Assembly: GCA_022865865.1 (NCBI GenBank)
Contig: JALHTN010000270.1
Location: forward strand, 1 to 47,314
Reading direction: 5' to 3'
DNA length: 47,314 nt
From: Anaerolineales bacterium
Lineage (GTDB): Bacteria; Chloroflexota; Anaerolineae; Anaerolineales; UBA4823
This document shows positions 1-7,215 of the stretch, in pieces (position 1 is the first letter of the stretch; each line of letters opens with the position of its first letter). Made by a program: the position numbers and the translations under genes. Under the pieces are notes generated by a model, which had not been told where the DNA came from, ran no database searches, and saw only the letters and a list, made by a program, of their open reading frames with translations.

Positions 1-2
1 CA

Positions 3-1115
3 CGGGTATATGAATATCCTGATCTTGGCTCGCTGATCGGATATACACATCCTGTGTACGGACAATCAGGACTCGAAGCGAGCCTCGATCCCTATTTGCG
101 TGGGTTGATTGGTCGTTCCGAGCTGCTGGTGTGGTGGAATCACTTGCTTTATGGACAGCCACCTCCAGGAGTGGATGTGAGATTAAACCTGGATATGGAA
201 CTACAGCAAAAAGCCAACCAGCTGCTGGATGATCAAAATGGAGCTCTCGTTTTACTGAATGCAGATAATGGTGAAATCCTGACCCTTGTTTCCCAGCCAA
301 CCTATGATCCCGCCGATATTGATGAGATCTGGGCTGAACTAGTCAGTGATACGGAAACACCCCTGCTGAACCGGGTGATTCAAGGTCGCTACCAGCCTGG
401 GACGACACTGGGGCCATTTCTTATGGCTGCATTAACTGCCGGTGGGGAAGGGTTTGAAATTTCCAAATTCGACTCAGCACTGCTTGGTGATCTGGAAAAT
501 GATTGTGCGCTTCCCTTCACAGAATACAATTGGGCAGCTGCACTCGCAGCAGGCTGTACTCAACCTCAGGTCAAGCTGAGCGAAGTACTGGGTGAGGTTG
601 GATTCGTTAAATTACTTGAAGATCTCGGATTTTTCACTAACCCGAGCCTGGGTCCAAACGATGAGGAGCTTTATTCTCCGTTAATCATTCAGTCACCTGA
701 GGAAGTGATCCGTGGTCAGTCAGATCTTCAGGTGAGCCCACTGCAGGTCGCAAGAGCGGCTGCGACTTTGAGTGCTGGTGGTGCAAAGCCCAAACCCCAA
801 TTAGCTGCCGCATTGAACCTGCCTGGGAGCGGCTGGACAGTTTTTCCCCCAGCGGCTGATGGAGAGCAAGTGTTTTCGAAGCTGAATGCAGATGGGGTCG
901 CTGGACTGCTCGCAGATGATACACTCCCGATCTGGCAGGTCATTGCCAGATCACCGAATGGAGAAGATCAAGTGATCACATGGTATCTCGCTGGGACTTT
1001 ACCCAGCTGGACGGGAGCTCCATTCACATTGGTCGTCATTTTGGAGGATGATCTACCCCAGGAAGCCTTGAAGATTGGTCGAGAGATGATGGAAGCCGCG
1101 CTGCAGGTTGAATAA
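3..1115 (+). CDS. Penicillin-binding-protein transpeptidase homologue, degenerate, 5' partial
   Basis: The frame is open from the first complete codon at base 3, so the start lies upstream; 370 residues are visible. The opening QSGLEASLDPYLRG matches the segment of class B PBPs that precedes the transpeptidase domain, and the domain follows (LNLDMELQQKA, then NADNGEILTLVSQPTYDP). The fold landmarks are kept, including the late SPLQVARAAATLSAGG stretch. The catalytic motifs are not: the place of SxxK reads T-T-L-G (codons 402-413), the SxN position reads G-C-T (552-560), and no KTG triad is visible near 940-970. In active PBPs these residues cross-link peptidoglycan. This copy therefore probably binds or scaffolds rather than catalyses. 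It may be membrane-anchored through the missing N-terminus. The alternative of a decaying gene is less likely because the frame is intact. Confidence 0.8.
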   Translation, partial: RVYEYPDLGSLIGYTHPVYGQSGLEASLDPYLRGLIGRSELLVWWNHLLYGQPPPGVDVRLNLDMELQQKANQLLDDQNGALVLLNADNGEILTLVSQPTYDPADIDEIWAELVSDTETPLLNRVIQGRYQPGTTLGPFLMAALTAGGEGFEISKFDSALLGDLENDCALPFTEYNWAAALAAGCTQPQVKLSEVLGEVGFVKLLEDLGFFTNPSLGPNDEELYSPLIIQSPEEVIRGQSDLQVSPLQVARAAATLSAGGAKPKPQLAAALNLPGSGWTVFPPAADGEQVFSKLNADGVAGLLADDTLPIWQVIARSPNGEDQVITWYLAGTLPSWTGAPFTLVVILEDDLPQEALKIGREMMEAALQVE

Positions 1116-1159
1116 AATGTCGAACATTGATCGGATAATCTCTAAACAGAGAGGGTGGA

Positions 1160-2077
1160 ATGAAGCAAATTGATCGTTATCGGGGTTGCATATTAGGATT
1201 GGCAGCTGGAGACGCGTTGGGCACGACGCTCGAGTTTCAATCACCTGGTTCATTTACCCCTTTGAACGATATGGTTGGTGGTGGTCCGTTCAACCTGGCA
1301 CCAGGACAATGGACCGATGACACTTCGATGGCATTATGCCTGGCTGAAAGTTTGATTGAGTGTCAAGGAATGAACCTCTCGGACCAATTAACCAGGTATA
1401 TACGCTGGTTTCGTCATGGTCACCTGAGCAGCACTGGGGCATGTTTCGATATTGGGAATACCGTCCACACAGCCTTGGTGAATTTTGAAGAGACTGGAAA
1501 CCCACTCAGTGGGTCTACAGATCCTTACTCGGCAGGAAATGGGTCAATAATGCGCCTGGCTCCAGTGCCCATGTTTTTCGCTCAAAGAAATGAAGTCGCG
1601 ATTCAGAATAGTGGGCTCAGCTCAAAAACTACCCATGGAACAAGGGCAGCTGTGGATGCCTGCCGCTATTTTGGAGGGCTAATCACTGGTGCATTGAATG
1701 GTGTCAGCAAGGACGAATTGCTGAGTGAGCATTATTACACTGCCTCTGGTTCCCTAGTAGAAGAAATCGAGCAGATTGCACAGGGATCATTTAAGGTGAA
1801 GGTACCTCCAGAGATTAAAGGGGCAGGTTATGTGGTCCGCTCATTAGAAGCTGCCCTCTGGGCATTCTTTCACAGCGCGTCATTCGAGTCTGGTTGCCTG
1901 ATGGCGGTGAATTTGGGAGATGACGCTGATACAACCGGAGCAGTGTACGGGCAGCTCGCAGGAGCTTATTATGGTGAAATTGGGATCCCCGCCAGCTGGC
2001 GATCAAAATTGGCATTAATAGATCTGATCCGCGCTTATGCAGATCAGATCTACAGTCTCTCAACAAATTTGACTTAA
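1160..2077 (+). CDS. ADP-ribosylglycohydrolase family protein (DraG-like)
   Basis: This 305-residue protein is full length for the DraG/ARH family, which removes ADP-ribose from proteins or small molecules using two Mg or Mn ions. The start GCILGLAAGDALG is the usual family opening. The metal-binding motifs are present: WTDDTSMAL near residue 50 and NLGDDADTTGAVYGQLAGAYYG near 250-270, supplying the Asp/Thr ligands. GNGSIMRLAPVPMF is also a family hallmark. GAGGGTGG a few bases before the ATG is a good ribosome site. It follows the PBP homologue by 44 bases on the same strand. No ADP-ribosyltransferase partner is visible in the window, so the substrate is unknown. Confidence 0.88.
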   Translation: MKQIDRYRGCILGLAAGDALGTTLEFQSPGSFTPLNDMVGGGPFNLAPGQWTDDTSMALCLAESLIECQGMNLSDQLTRYIRWFRHGHLSSTGACFDIGNTVHTALVNFEETGNPLSGSTDPYSAGNGSIMRLAPVPMFFAQRNEVAIQNSGLSSKTTHGTRAAVDACRYFGGLITGALNGVSKDELLSEHYYTASGSLVEEIEQIAQGSFKVKVPPEIKGAGYVVRSLEAALWAFFHSASFESGCLMAVNLGDDADTTGAVYGQLAGAYYGEIGIPASWRSKLALIDLIRAYADQIYSLSTNLT

Positions 2078-2081
2078 ACCG

Positions 2082-2540
2082 CTATAAGGATCTTGGACCC
2101 CGGCTCATCCGTAAGAACATCCCTGCCACGAATCCTACGGCTGTGATGGCAGCCATAATAACTTTTGTGCGGTCGGCAACTGGTTCCACCCGGACTCCCT
2201 CAGGCGAGACAATCACAACCGCTACGGGTCTGGACAAAGTACGACCACCTCCACCGCCACCCCCACCTCCACCTTCTCCAGTACCTTCACCGGGAGGCGA
2301 ATCCCCTTCATCATTCTCAAAATCAGCACTCCCATAGCCACTGCCAGCACCAAATCCCATAATCACCAGGTTCTCTGCAGTTGGGATAATTACTGTCGAT
2401 CCAACCTCGATTGGTGCACCATAAACCCGATCGACACTGGCGGTCTCGAGGAATGATTCCATCGTTGAGTTGATGTCGTCAAGCGTTTGGTGAAGATCAA
2501 CACCTCCTGTGCCTCCAGGGCCTTTGACAACTTTATCCAT
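2082..2540 (-). CDS. GerW-like (YtfJ family) protein with C-terminal membrane segment
   Basis: The 152-residue protein carries the GerW/YtfJ signature: DINSTMESFLE near the N-terminus, YGAPIEVGSTVIIPTAENLVIMGFGAGSGYG in the middle, then RPVAVVIVSPEGVRVEPV (about 105-122), followed by one hydrophobic helix (about 127-143) and a basic tail. In Bacillus this family acts in spores, but relatives occur in many non-sporulating bacteria where the role is unknown. A run of ten glycines at about 93-102 links the two halves. AGGAG lies just upstream of the ATG. It is the last gene of a three-gene minus-strand group. The next gene upstream encodes a shorter protein with the same C-terminal pattern. Confidence 0.75.
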   Translation of the reverse strand: MDKVVKGPGGTGGVDLHQTLDDINSTMESFLETASVDRVYGAPIEVGSTVIIPTAENLVIMGFGAGSGYGSADFENDEGDSPPGEGTGEGGGGGGGGGGRTLSRPVAVVIVSPEGVRVEPVADRTKVIMAAITAVGFVAGMFLRMSRGPRSL

Positions 2541-2544
2541 GATA

Positions 2545-2847
2545 TTACTTCTCCTTTTGTGCTGGTTTTCTTGATTTGCGAAATATTAACCAAGTAAGCA
2601 AAGTTCCAATGAAACCGGCGCTGAAAATTGCGATTTGCAGCTGGCGAGTACGGTCTATTACAGGTAGAATTTGGCGGGTTCCATCAGCATCTTCAACGAT
2701 TACCGCCAATGGCCTGTTCCAGACAATGCCACCTCGAGCGCCTGGCATATTAATGCGGTACGAACGAGCAACCGGATAAACGGTCAGACCATTTACCTCA
2801 ACAGGTTCCCCGGCGCTGGTTTGCTGAACGAGAATCTTTTTTCCCAT
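2545..2847 (-). CDS. Small GerW-like membrane protein
   Basis: I start this 100-residue protein at ATG 2847 (MGKKILVQQ) because AGAAGG lies at the right distance; the longer reading from 2877 would overlap the gene before it. The middle reads RPLAVIVEDADGTRQILPVIDRT and is followed by a hydrophobic helix and a basic tail. This is the same order as in the downstream GerW-like gene (RPVAVVIV, then PVADRT, then helix), so the two look like a diverged tandem pair. It lacks the glycine-rich insert and the N-terminal amphipathic helix. No enzyme motif is visible. The product is probably anchored in the membrane with its N-terminal domain in the cytoplasm. Confidence 0.6.
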   Translation of the reverse strand: MGKKILVQQTSAGEPVEVNGLTVYPVARSYRINMPGARGGIVWNRPLAVIVEDADGTRQILPVIDRTRQLQIAIFSAGFIGTLLTWLIFRKSRKPAQKEK

Positions 2848-2848
2848 G

Positions 2849-3241
2849 TTAATCCTTCTGTGATAATTCTTCTTCATTCGAGCTAGGAGGTTGGTCGGAG
2901 GGGATAGCTTTTTCCAATTCGGAGTTTAATTTTTGCAGAATTGAGGTCAAGTCTGAGCGGACTTTTTGCTCGACATCACCGTCGCGGACTCGATCGCGAA
3001 AATCTTCGGCATCAGATTTTATCCGCTGACCGGTTTCACTATCCTGTATTTCAATCACGGTATCCTTTAATGTATCGCCCAAATCGCTCAAACCCTCTTC
3101 AATTTCCTTTTGAAGTGTTTTCCGCTGTTCACTCTCCCAGGCGTTAACGAAGAATTTCTTGAGATTGTCTCCCAGGTGTTGGAATTCTGAAGCTAGGTCT
3201 TCTGCTGATTTTTCCGTTTTGGGATCAGGTGATTCAGTCAT
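2849..3241 (-). CDS. Hypothetical charged helical protein
   Basis: I do not recognise this 130-residue protein. It is strongly charged and has heptad-like spacing over most of its length (about residues 13-110), with no cysteine and no membrane segment, so it should be a soluble, extended helical or coiled-coil protein. It has the general look of YtxH- or apolipoprotein-like helical proteins that associate with membranes. AGGAGAT precedes the ATG. It is the first gene of the three-gene minus-strand set and its stop lies one base before the ATG of the small GerW-like protein, so the two are probably translationally coupled. Confidence 0.6.
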   Translation of the reverse strand: MTESPDPKTEKSAEDLASEFQHLGDNLKKFFVNAWESEQRKTLQKEIEEGLSDLGDTLKDTVIEIQDSETGQRIKSDAEDFRDRVRDGDVEQKVRSDLTSILQKLNSELEKAIPSDQPPSSNEEELSQKD

Positions 3242-3457
3242 ATGCTAGCATCTCCTATTAAAAATGTTTACCATTGATTTTACAGTGGTTAGTTGCGATA
3301 GATGAAGATTATAATCTCAGCTGAGAGCAAGGAGCATCGAAGCCTGTTCTTATTGTGCCCTATATTTTATATTTATGCAAGATGGAGGGCAATCTTCCTT
3401 TTTGTAAAGAGAGAGCTGCAAAATTAAACAAACATTGTCAGGAAAGGATACGAATTT

Positions 3458-3784
3458 ATGACAAAAAGCCAAGAATATATTGTGGAAACCTGGAACGGAG
3501 ACTCTTCACCCAGTGAAGAAGATTTGCGTCGTTTACTCGGTGAGCAAGGCTTATCCGGGTACCGGTGGTCAAATTCACCCGGAGATGTTTATGGTGCACA
3601 TTCTCACCCATTCCAGAAGATCATTTACGTTCTGCAAGGATCGATCACCTTTATCCTACCCGAACAGGGTGAACAGGTGCAATTAAACAGTGGTGATCGG
3701 TTGGATCTACCCGAAGGGATGGTGCATGAAGCAGTTGTGGGACCACAGGGAGTGATATGCTTAGAGGCTCATCAGAGTAAATGA
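3458..3784 (+). CDS. Cupin-domain protein
   Basis: This 108-residue protein is a single small cupin barrel. Motif 1 is seen as GAHSHPFQKIIYVLQGSITF (about residues 46-65), with two of the usual histidines, and motif 2 as LNSGDRLDLPEGMVHEAVV (about 74-92) with the last metal-binding His. Single cupins of this size bind a metal and serve as small isomerases, dioxygenases or sensors, so the substrate cannot be named. AGGAAAGG precedes the ATG. The gene stands alone, divergent from the GerW-like group, separated by about 216 bases that hold a 12-base palindrome at 3305-3316 but no convincing promoter pair. Confidence 0.75.
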   Translation: MTKSQEYIVETWNGDSSPSEEDLRRLLGEQGLSGYRWSNSPGDVYGAHSHPFQKIIYVLQGSITFILPEQGEQVQLNSGDRLDLPEGMVHEAVVGPQGVICLEAHQSK

Positions 3785-3941
3785 GGTCAGGTATTGACAA
3801 ACAAAAGAGAGACTCCATTAACAGGTTTATCGCATGTCCAAGCATAAGGGAAGTTTGTTACGACCTGAACTGGAGTTTTATGCAACCAAATGCTGATCAT
3901 AGCGTATATATAGGTAGAAGCAAGATGATAAGGAGGTTATC

Positions 3942-4808
3942 ATGTACCCATTTAGAGTGTTATCTGTAATTGCAGCACTAGGTATAGCGATGTTGGCTTG
4001 TACATTTACTTTCAACGATCAAATCCAGGGTGTATCGGTTGGTTCATTGGAAACTTCAGAGATAGAAGTTCCAGCACCAGATTCAGATGAGGTGGTGAAG
4101 GTAAAACTTGAGTTCGGGGCAGGAGAACTCAATATTAGTCCCGGAGCTGGTGAATCAAGCGTTTCAGGAACGGCTACGTACAATGTGGAAGAATTTGAAC
4201 CCAAGGTGACCGTGACAAACAATGTTGTGAAAATCTCACAGCAGGTTGATGATATCAATCTCATCCCAATTCTAGGTGATAAGATCGAAAATAGATGGGA
4301 TCTTGAATTGGGGGATACACCCATGGAGCTGGATATTTCAGCTGGGGGCTACAAGGGTGTGTTCGATTTAGGTGGTATCCCATTACTTGAATTGCGGATT
4401 GCTGAAGGTGCAGCGAAAACTGATTTATCGTTCTCGGAAGTGAATCCAGTTGAGATGAACATCCTGCGCTATGATACTGGAGCCTCCCAGGCTACACTCT
4501 CTGGGCTGGCAAATGCAAATTTCCGGGCCATGGATTTCAGGAGCGGTGCTGGAGATTACCGGTTAGATTTCTCGGGTGATCTTCAACAGGATGCAGATGT
4601 CACGATTAAATCTGGTTTGAGCAGTATCGTGATCGTGGTTCCCGAAGGTACACCTGCGACTGTGCGATTTGAGGGTGGGTTGGCCAATGTTGATCACAGT
4701 GGTGCGTGGCGATTGTCTGGGAGCGTTTATTCACTGCCCGGTGAAGGTCCAGAATTAACCATCACAGTTGAGATAGGCGCTGGAAATCTGGAATTACGCG
4801 ATCGATAA
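3942..4808 (+). CDS. Surface lipoprotein with toast_rack/DUF2154-type beta domain
   Basis: The 288-residue protein begins with a lipoprotein signal: basic start, hydrophobic core and the lipobox MLAC with the lipidated Cys at position 20. The mature part alternates short beta strands rich in Gly and Asp, with GAGELNISPGA (about 62-72), an internal motif FRSGAGDYRLDFSG and a final IGAGNLELRDR. This repeated G-A-G-x-L/Y pattern is typical of toast_rack/DUF2154/DUF4097-like beta-solenoid domains in predicted cell-surface proteins. A strong AAGGAGG site precedes the ATG. Export is supported by Lgt in this same window. Binding partner unknown. Confidence 0.7.
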   Translation: MYPFRVLSVIAALGIAMLACTFTFNDQIQGVSVGSLETSEIEVPAPDSDEVVKVKLEFGAGELNISPGAGESSVSGTATYNVEEFEPKVTVTNNVVKISQQVDDINLIPILGDKIENRWDLELGDTPMELDISAGGYKGVFDLGGIPLLELRIAEGAAKTDLSFSEVNPVEMNILRYDTGASQATLSGLANANFRAMDFRSGAGDYRLDFSGDLQQDADVTIKSGLSSIVIVVPEGTPATVRFEGGLANVDHSGAWRLSGSVYSLPGEGPELTITVEIGAGNLELRDR

Positions 4809-4849
4809 TAATTAATCCAAAAAATTTGCATAGGTAGGTTAAGTAAAAA

Positions 4850-4881
4850 TCCGACCCGCAGGTGTTTGCCTGCGGGTCGGA
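4850..4881. terminator. Bidirectional hairpin terminator
   Basis: A perfect 13-bp GC-rich stem (4850-4862 with 4869-4881) with a six-base loop lies between two convergent genes, the lipoprotein on plus and the ferredoxin on minus. The plus side lacks a long T run and the minus side is followed by a short T stretch, so it probably serves both, more clearly the minus strand. Confidence 0.75.
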
Positions 4882-4900
4882 CGCATTTAATATTTTCTGG

Positions 4901-5311
4901 TTAGTCCAGAGCGCTGTAGCCTGGTCCAGACTGGAAGTAATCGTAATTGGGTTGGATATCCGGGGTTAAATCTAAGGATTCGCCAGCCTCAAGGGTACGA
5001 ACACCTTCAAGGTGTACTGGCTCGCCGTGATGATCATTGCCATCAAAAACTTCTTCATGACCAGCAGTTCCCATAGGCATGCTGACTTGCTCACCACCTT
5101 TAGCTTCATATGCGTCAGGAACTTCATCTTCGACAAAGATAGCTTCAAAAGGACATTCAGGTATGCAAGCACCACAATCGATACAGGTATCAGGGTCAAT
5201 ATAGTACCAGGGCCACTCTTCGACTGGTTTGCCAGGTACAATGCACTCTACTGGGCAAACATCGACGCACCCAGAATCTCGGAGACACAAACTAGTGATA
5301 ATGTAAGTCAT
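4901..5311 (-). CDS. Ferredoxin with two Fe-S clusters (7Fe type) and acidic C-terminal extension
   Basis: The 136-residue protein carries two cluster motifs. The first is C9-x5-C15-x3-C19-P-x2-C23 and the second C43-x2-C46-x2-C49-x3-C53-P. This matches 7Fe ferredoxins of the FdxA type, in which one cluster is 3Fe-4S and the other 4Fe-4S; the spacing C9-x5-C15 is shorter than in FdxA. Residues after about 70 are an acidic, cysteine-free tail of some 65 residues that is not part of the usual 80-110 residue ferredoxin. GGGAGGT precedes the ATG. It lies downstream of the superoxide dismutase gene on the same strand. It should be a cytoplasmic one-electron carrier; its partner is unknown. Confidence 0.85.
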   Translation of the reverse strand: MTYIITSLCLRDSGCVDVCPVECIVPGKPVEEWPWYYIDPDTCIDCGACIPECPFEAIFVEDEVPDAYEAKGGEQVSMPMGTAGHEEVFDGNDHHGEPVHLEGVRTLEAGESLDLTPDIQPNYDYFQSGPGYSALD

Positions 5312-5409
5312 TGAAGGGACCTCCCAAACTGTGAGATGAACTAAACTGGATTTACGATTGTTTATTTTACCTCAAAACCAAACAGCTAATGGTAGCAGTT
5401 GGCAAGACT

Positions 5410-6018
5410 CTATGCTGCAGCTGAGTAACGACTGGCTACTTCATCCCAGTTAACCACATTCCACCAGTTGGATACGTACTCGGGACGCCTGTTCTGGTAC
5501 TTGAGGTAGTAAGCATGTTCCCATACATCGAGTCCCAAGATGGGAGTCAAACCTTCCATCATGGGTACGTCCTGGTTGGGCATTGACAGCACAGTGAGTT
5601 TGCCGCTTTTTATGCCCAGCCATGCCCAACCACTACCGAAGCGGGTAGCAGCTGCTTTTGAGAAAGTTTCTTTGAATGAAGCGAAATCGCCAAATGCTCC
5701 AGAAATTGCGGAGGCTAATGATCCTGATGGTTCCCCGCCACCATTTGGAGCCATGACAGTCCAGAAAAGGCTGTGATTGAAATGACCGCCACCGTTGTTT
5801 CGTACCGCGGTGCGGATATCCTCAGGAACTCCTGCCAAATCAGTAACTAAAGCCTCCAAAGATTTACCCGCTAATTCTGGATGTTTCTCCAAGGCGCCAT
5901 TCAAGTTGCTGACATAAGCATTATGGTGTTTACTGTGATGGATCTCCATCGTCAACGCGTCAATGGAAGGTTCTAGATCTCCATATGCGTATGGAAGTGA
6001 AGGTAGTTCGAAAGTCAT
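5410..6018 (-). CDS. sodA: Superoxide dismutase, Mn/Fe family
   Basis: The 202-residue protein has the normal length and all four metal ligands: H27, H82 (in NHSLFW), D164 and H168 (in DVWEHAYY). The enzyme turns superoxide into oxygen and peroxide. NNGGGHFNH around residues 74-82 and the outer-sphere Gln in MPNQD near 149 favour the Mn or cambialistic type over the strict Fe type. AAAGGAGAT precedes the ATG. A clear promoter lies at 6108-6135. The ferredoxin gene follows 98 bases downstream on the same strand. Confidence 0.93.
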   Translation of the reverse strand: MTFELPSLPYAYGDLEPSIDALTMEIHHSKHHNAYVSNLNGALEKHPELAGKSLEALVTDLAGVPEDIRTAVRNNGGGHFNHSLFWTVMAPNGGGEPSGSLASAISGAFGDFASFKETFSKAAATRFGSGWAWLGIKSGKLTVLSMPNQDVPMMEGLTPILGLDVWEHAYYLKYQNRRPEYVSNWWNVVNWDEVASRYSAAA

Positions 6019-6107
6019 TGCGATCTCCTTTATCTTAAAAATAAATTGATTGGGGTTGACTGTTTAATGAATTGTGATGTAGCATAACTGGAAGTCTGTC
6101 ACTTAGG

Positions 6108-6135
6108 ATTGTAACATCGCTTGAATACTTGTCAA
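6108..6135 (-). promoter_or_regulatory. Sigma70-type promoter for superoxide dismutase
   Basis: On the minus strand the -35 is TTGACA (6130-6135) and the -10 TACAAT (6108-6113) with a 16-bp spacer. It gives a leader of about 80 bases before the dismutase ATG at 6018. It overlaps the region just upstream of the divergent EamA gene. Confidence 0.65.
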
Positions 6136-6155
6136 GATAATCACCTTCTGTAATC

Positions 6156-7106
6156 ATGAGCGAACCCTCGCAACGACCATTTCTACCTCCTTTGATCGTC
6201 ATCGTCTTTGGTATTTTGGCGGTATCCACGGGTTCGATATTCGTCAGGTATGCTCAAGTGTATGCGCCATCGATTGTGATTGCTGCTTATCGTCTTGGCT
6301 TAGCGACCCTATTCCTAGCTCCGGTTGCGCTGATCAAGCACCGATCTGATCTGGTCAATATCCAGGGTAGAGATCGCTGGCTCGCGATCGGTTCTGGCAT
6401 ATTCCTGGCTCTGCATTTTGCGACGTGGATCTCATCTTTAGAATTCACTACGGTTGTGAGTTCAGTCGTCCTTGTCTCAACTGCACCCATTTGGGTAGCC
6501 CTGCTTTCCCCGATCACAGTTAAAGAGCCATTGACGAAACCGATCCTGATCGGCATGGGGTTGGCTTTTGTAGGGGTGATCGTGGTAGGGATAAGCGATG
6601 TATGCTCAATTGACAGCGGAAAACTTCTGTGTCCCTCATTTAATGATTTCATCCGTGGAGAAGCTTTTATCGGTGATTTGCTCGCATTGGCAGGAGCTTG
6701 GATGGCGGCAGGCTACTTGTTAATTGGAAGACGATTGCGCGGGGGAATTTCATTAGTCCCGTATATCTTTGTGGTTTATGGGATTGCCGCAATTGTATTA
6801 ATCGGCTTGATGTTTGCCTCTGGACAATCTGCAATTGGTTATCCTCCCCAAACGTATGTTTGGTTGATCTTATTAGCTCTGGTACCTCAACTCATGGGGC
6901 ATTCAAGTTTCAACTGGGCACTCGGATATCTCTCTGCTGCTTTTGTATCGATCACATTGCTCGGGGAACCTATTGGTTCAGCTATGCTGGCGTACATTCT
7001 ATTGGACGAGACCCCCACAATCCTTAAAATTATTGGTGCTATACTTATTCTCGCTGGAATTTTTGTCGCCTCCAGAGGAGAGGCAAACAGGAAAGCTTTA
7101 CAGTAA
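6156..7106 (+). CDS. EamA/DMT family transporter
   Basis: The 316-residue protein is a ten-helix membrane protein made of two EamA repeats of about 140 residues each, the layout of drug/metabolite transporters. The first repeat contains RLGLATLFLAPVAL and WISSLEFTTVVSSVVLVSTAPIWVALLSP; the second ends with ALGYLSAAFVSITLLGEPIGSAMLAYILLDE, a typical second-repeat end. Substrate cannot be inferred; relatives export amino acids, metabolites or drugs. A loop near residues 150-168 contains two cysteines (DVCS, LLCPS). I see no strong ribosome site before ATG 6156, so translation may start weakly. Confidence 0.85.
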   Translation: MSEPSQRPFLPPLIVIVFGILAVSTGSIFVRYAQVYAPSIVIAAYRLGLATLFLAPVALIKHRSDLVNIQGRDRWLAIGSGIFLALHFATWISSLEFTTVVSSVVLVSTAPIWVALLSPITVKEPLTKPILIGMGLAFVGVIVVGISDVCSIDSGKLLCPSFNDFIRGEAFIGDLLALAGAWMAAGYLLIGRRLRGGISLVPYIFVVYGIAAIVLIGLMFASGQSAIGYPPQTYVWLILLALVPQLMGHSSFNWALGYLSAAFVSITLLGEPIGSAMLAYILLDETPTILKIIGAILILAGIFVASRGEANRKALQ

Positions 7107-7215
7107 TGATTAAAGAAAGCCAGGTGAGAATCCAACTGCTCTCCGGAGAATAATTGGAGATAGATCGGTAACAAAATTGAGTAGGAAAAGATAAAAATTT
7201 TGACGGAAGATACCG

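Noticed and set aside
2230..2290. Proline-rich protein on the plus strand
   Set aside because: The CCACC repeats are the reverse of the glycine run in the GerW-like gene; the minus-strand frame has a ribosome site and family motifs.
3305..3316. Promoter at the AGATTATAATCT palindrome between the GerW-like and cupin genes
   Set aside because: TATAAT is present on both strands but no -35 at 16-18 bases on either side; too short to call.
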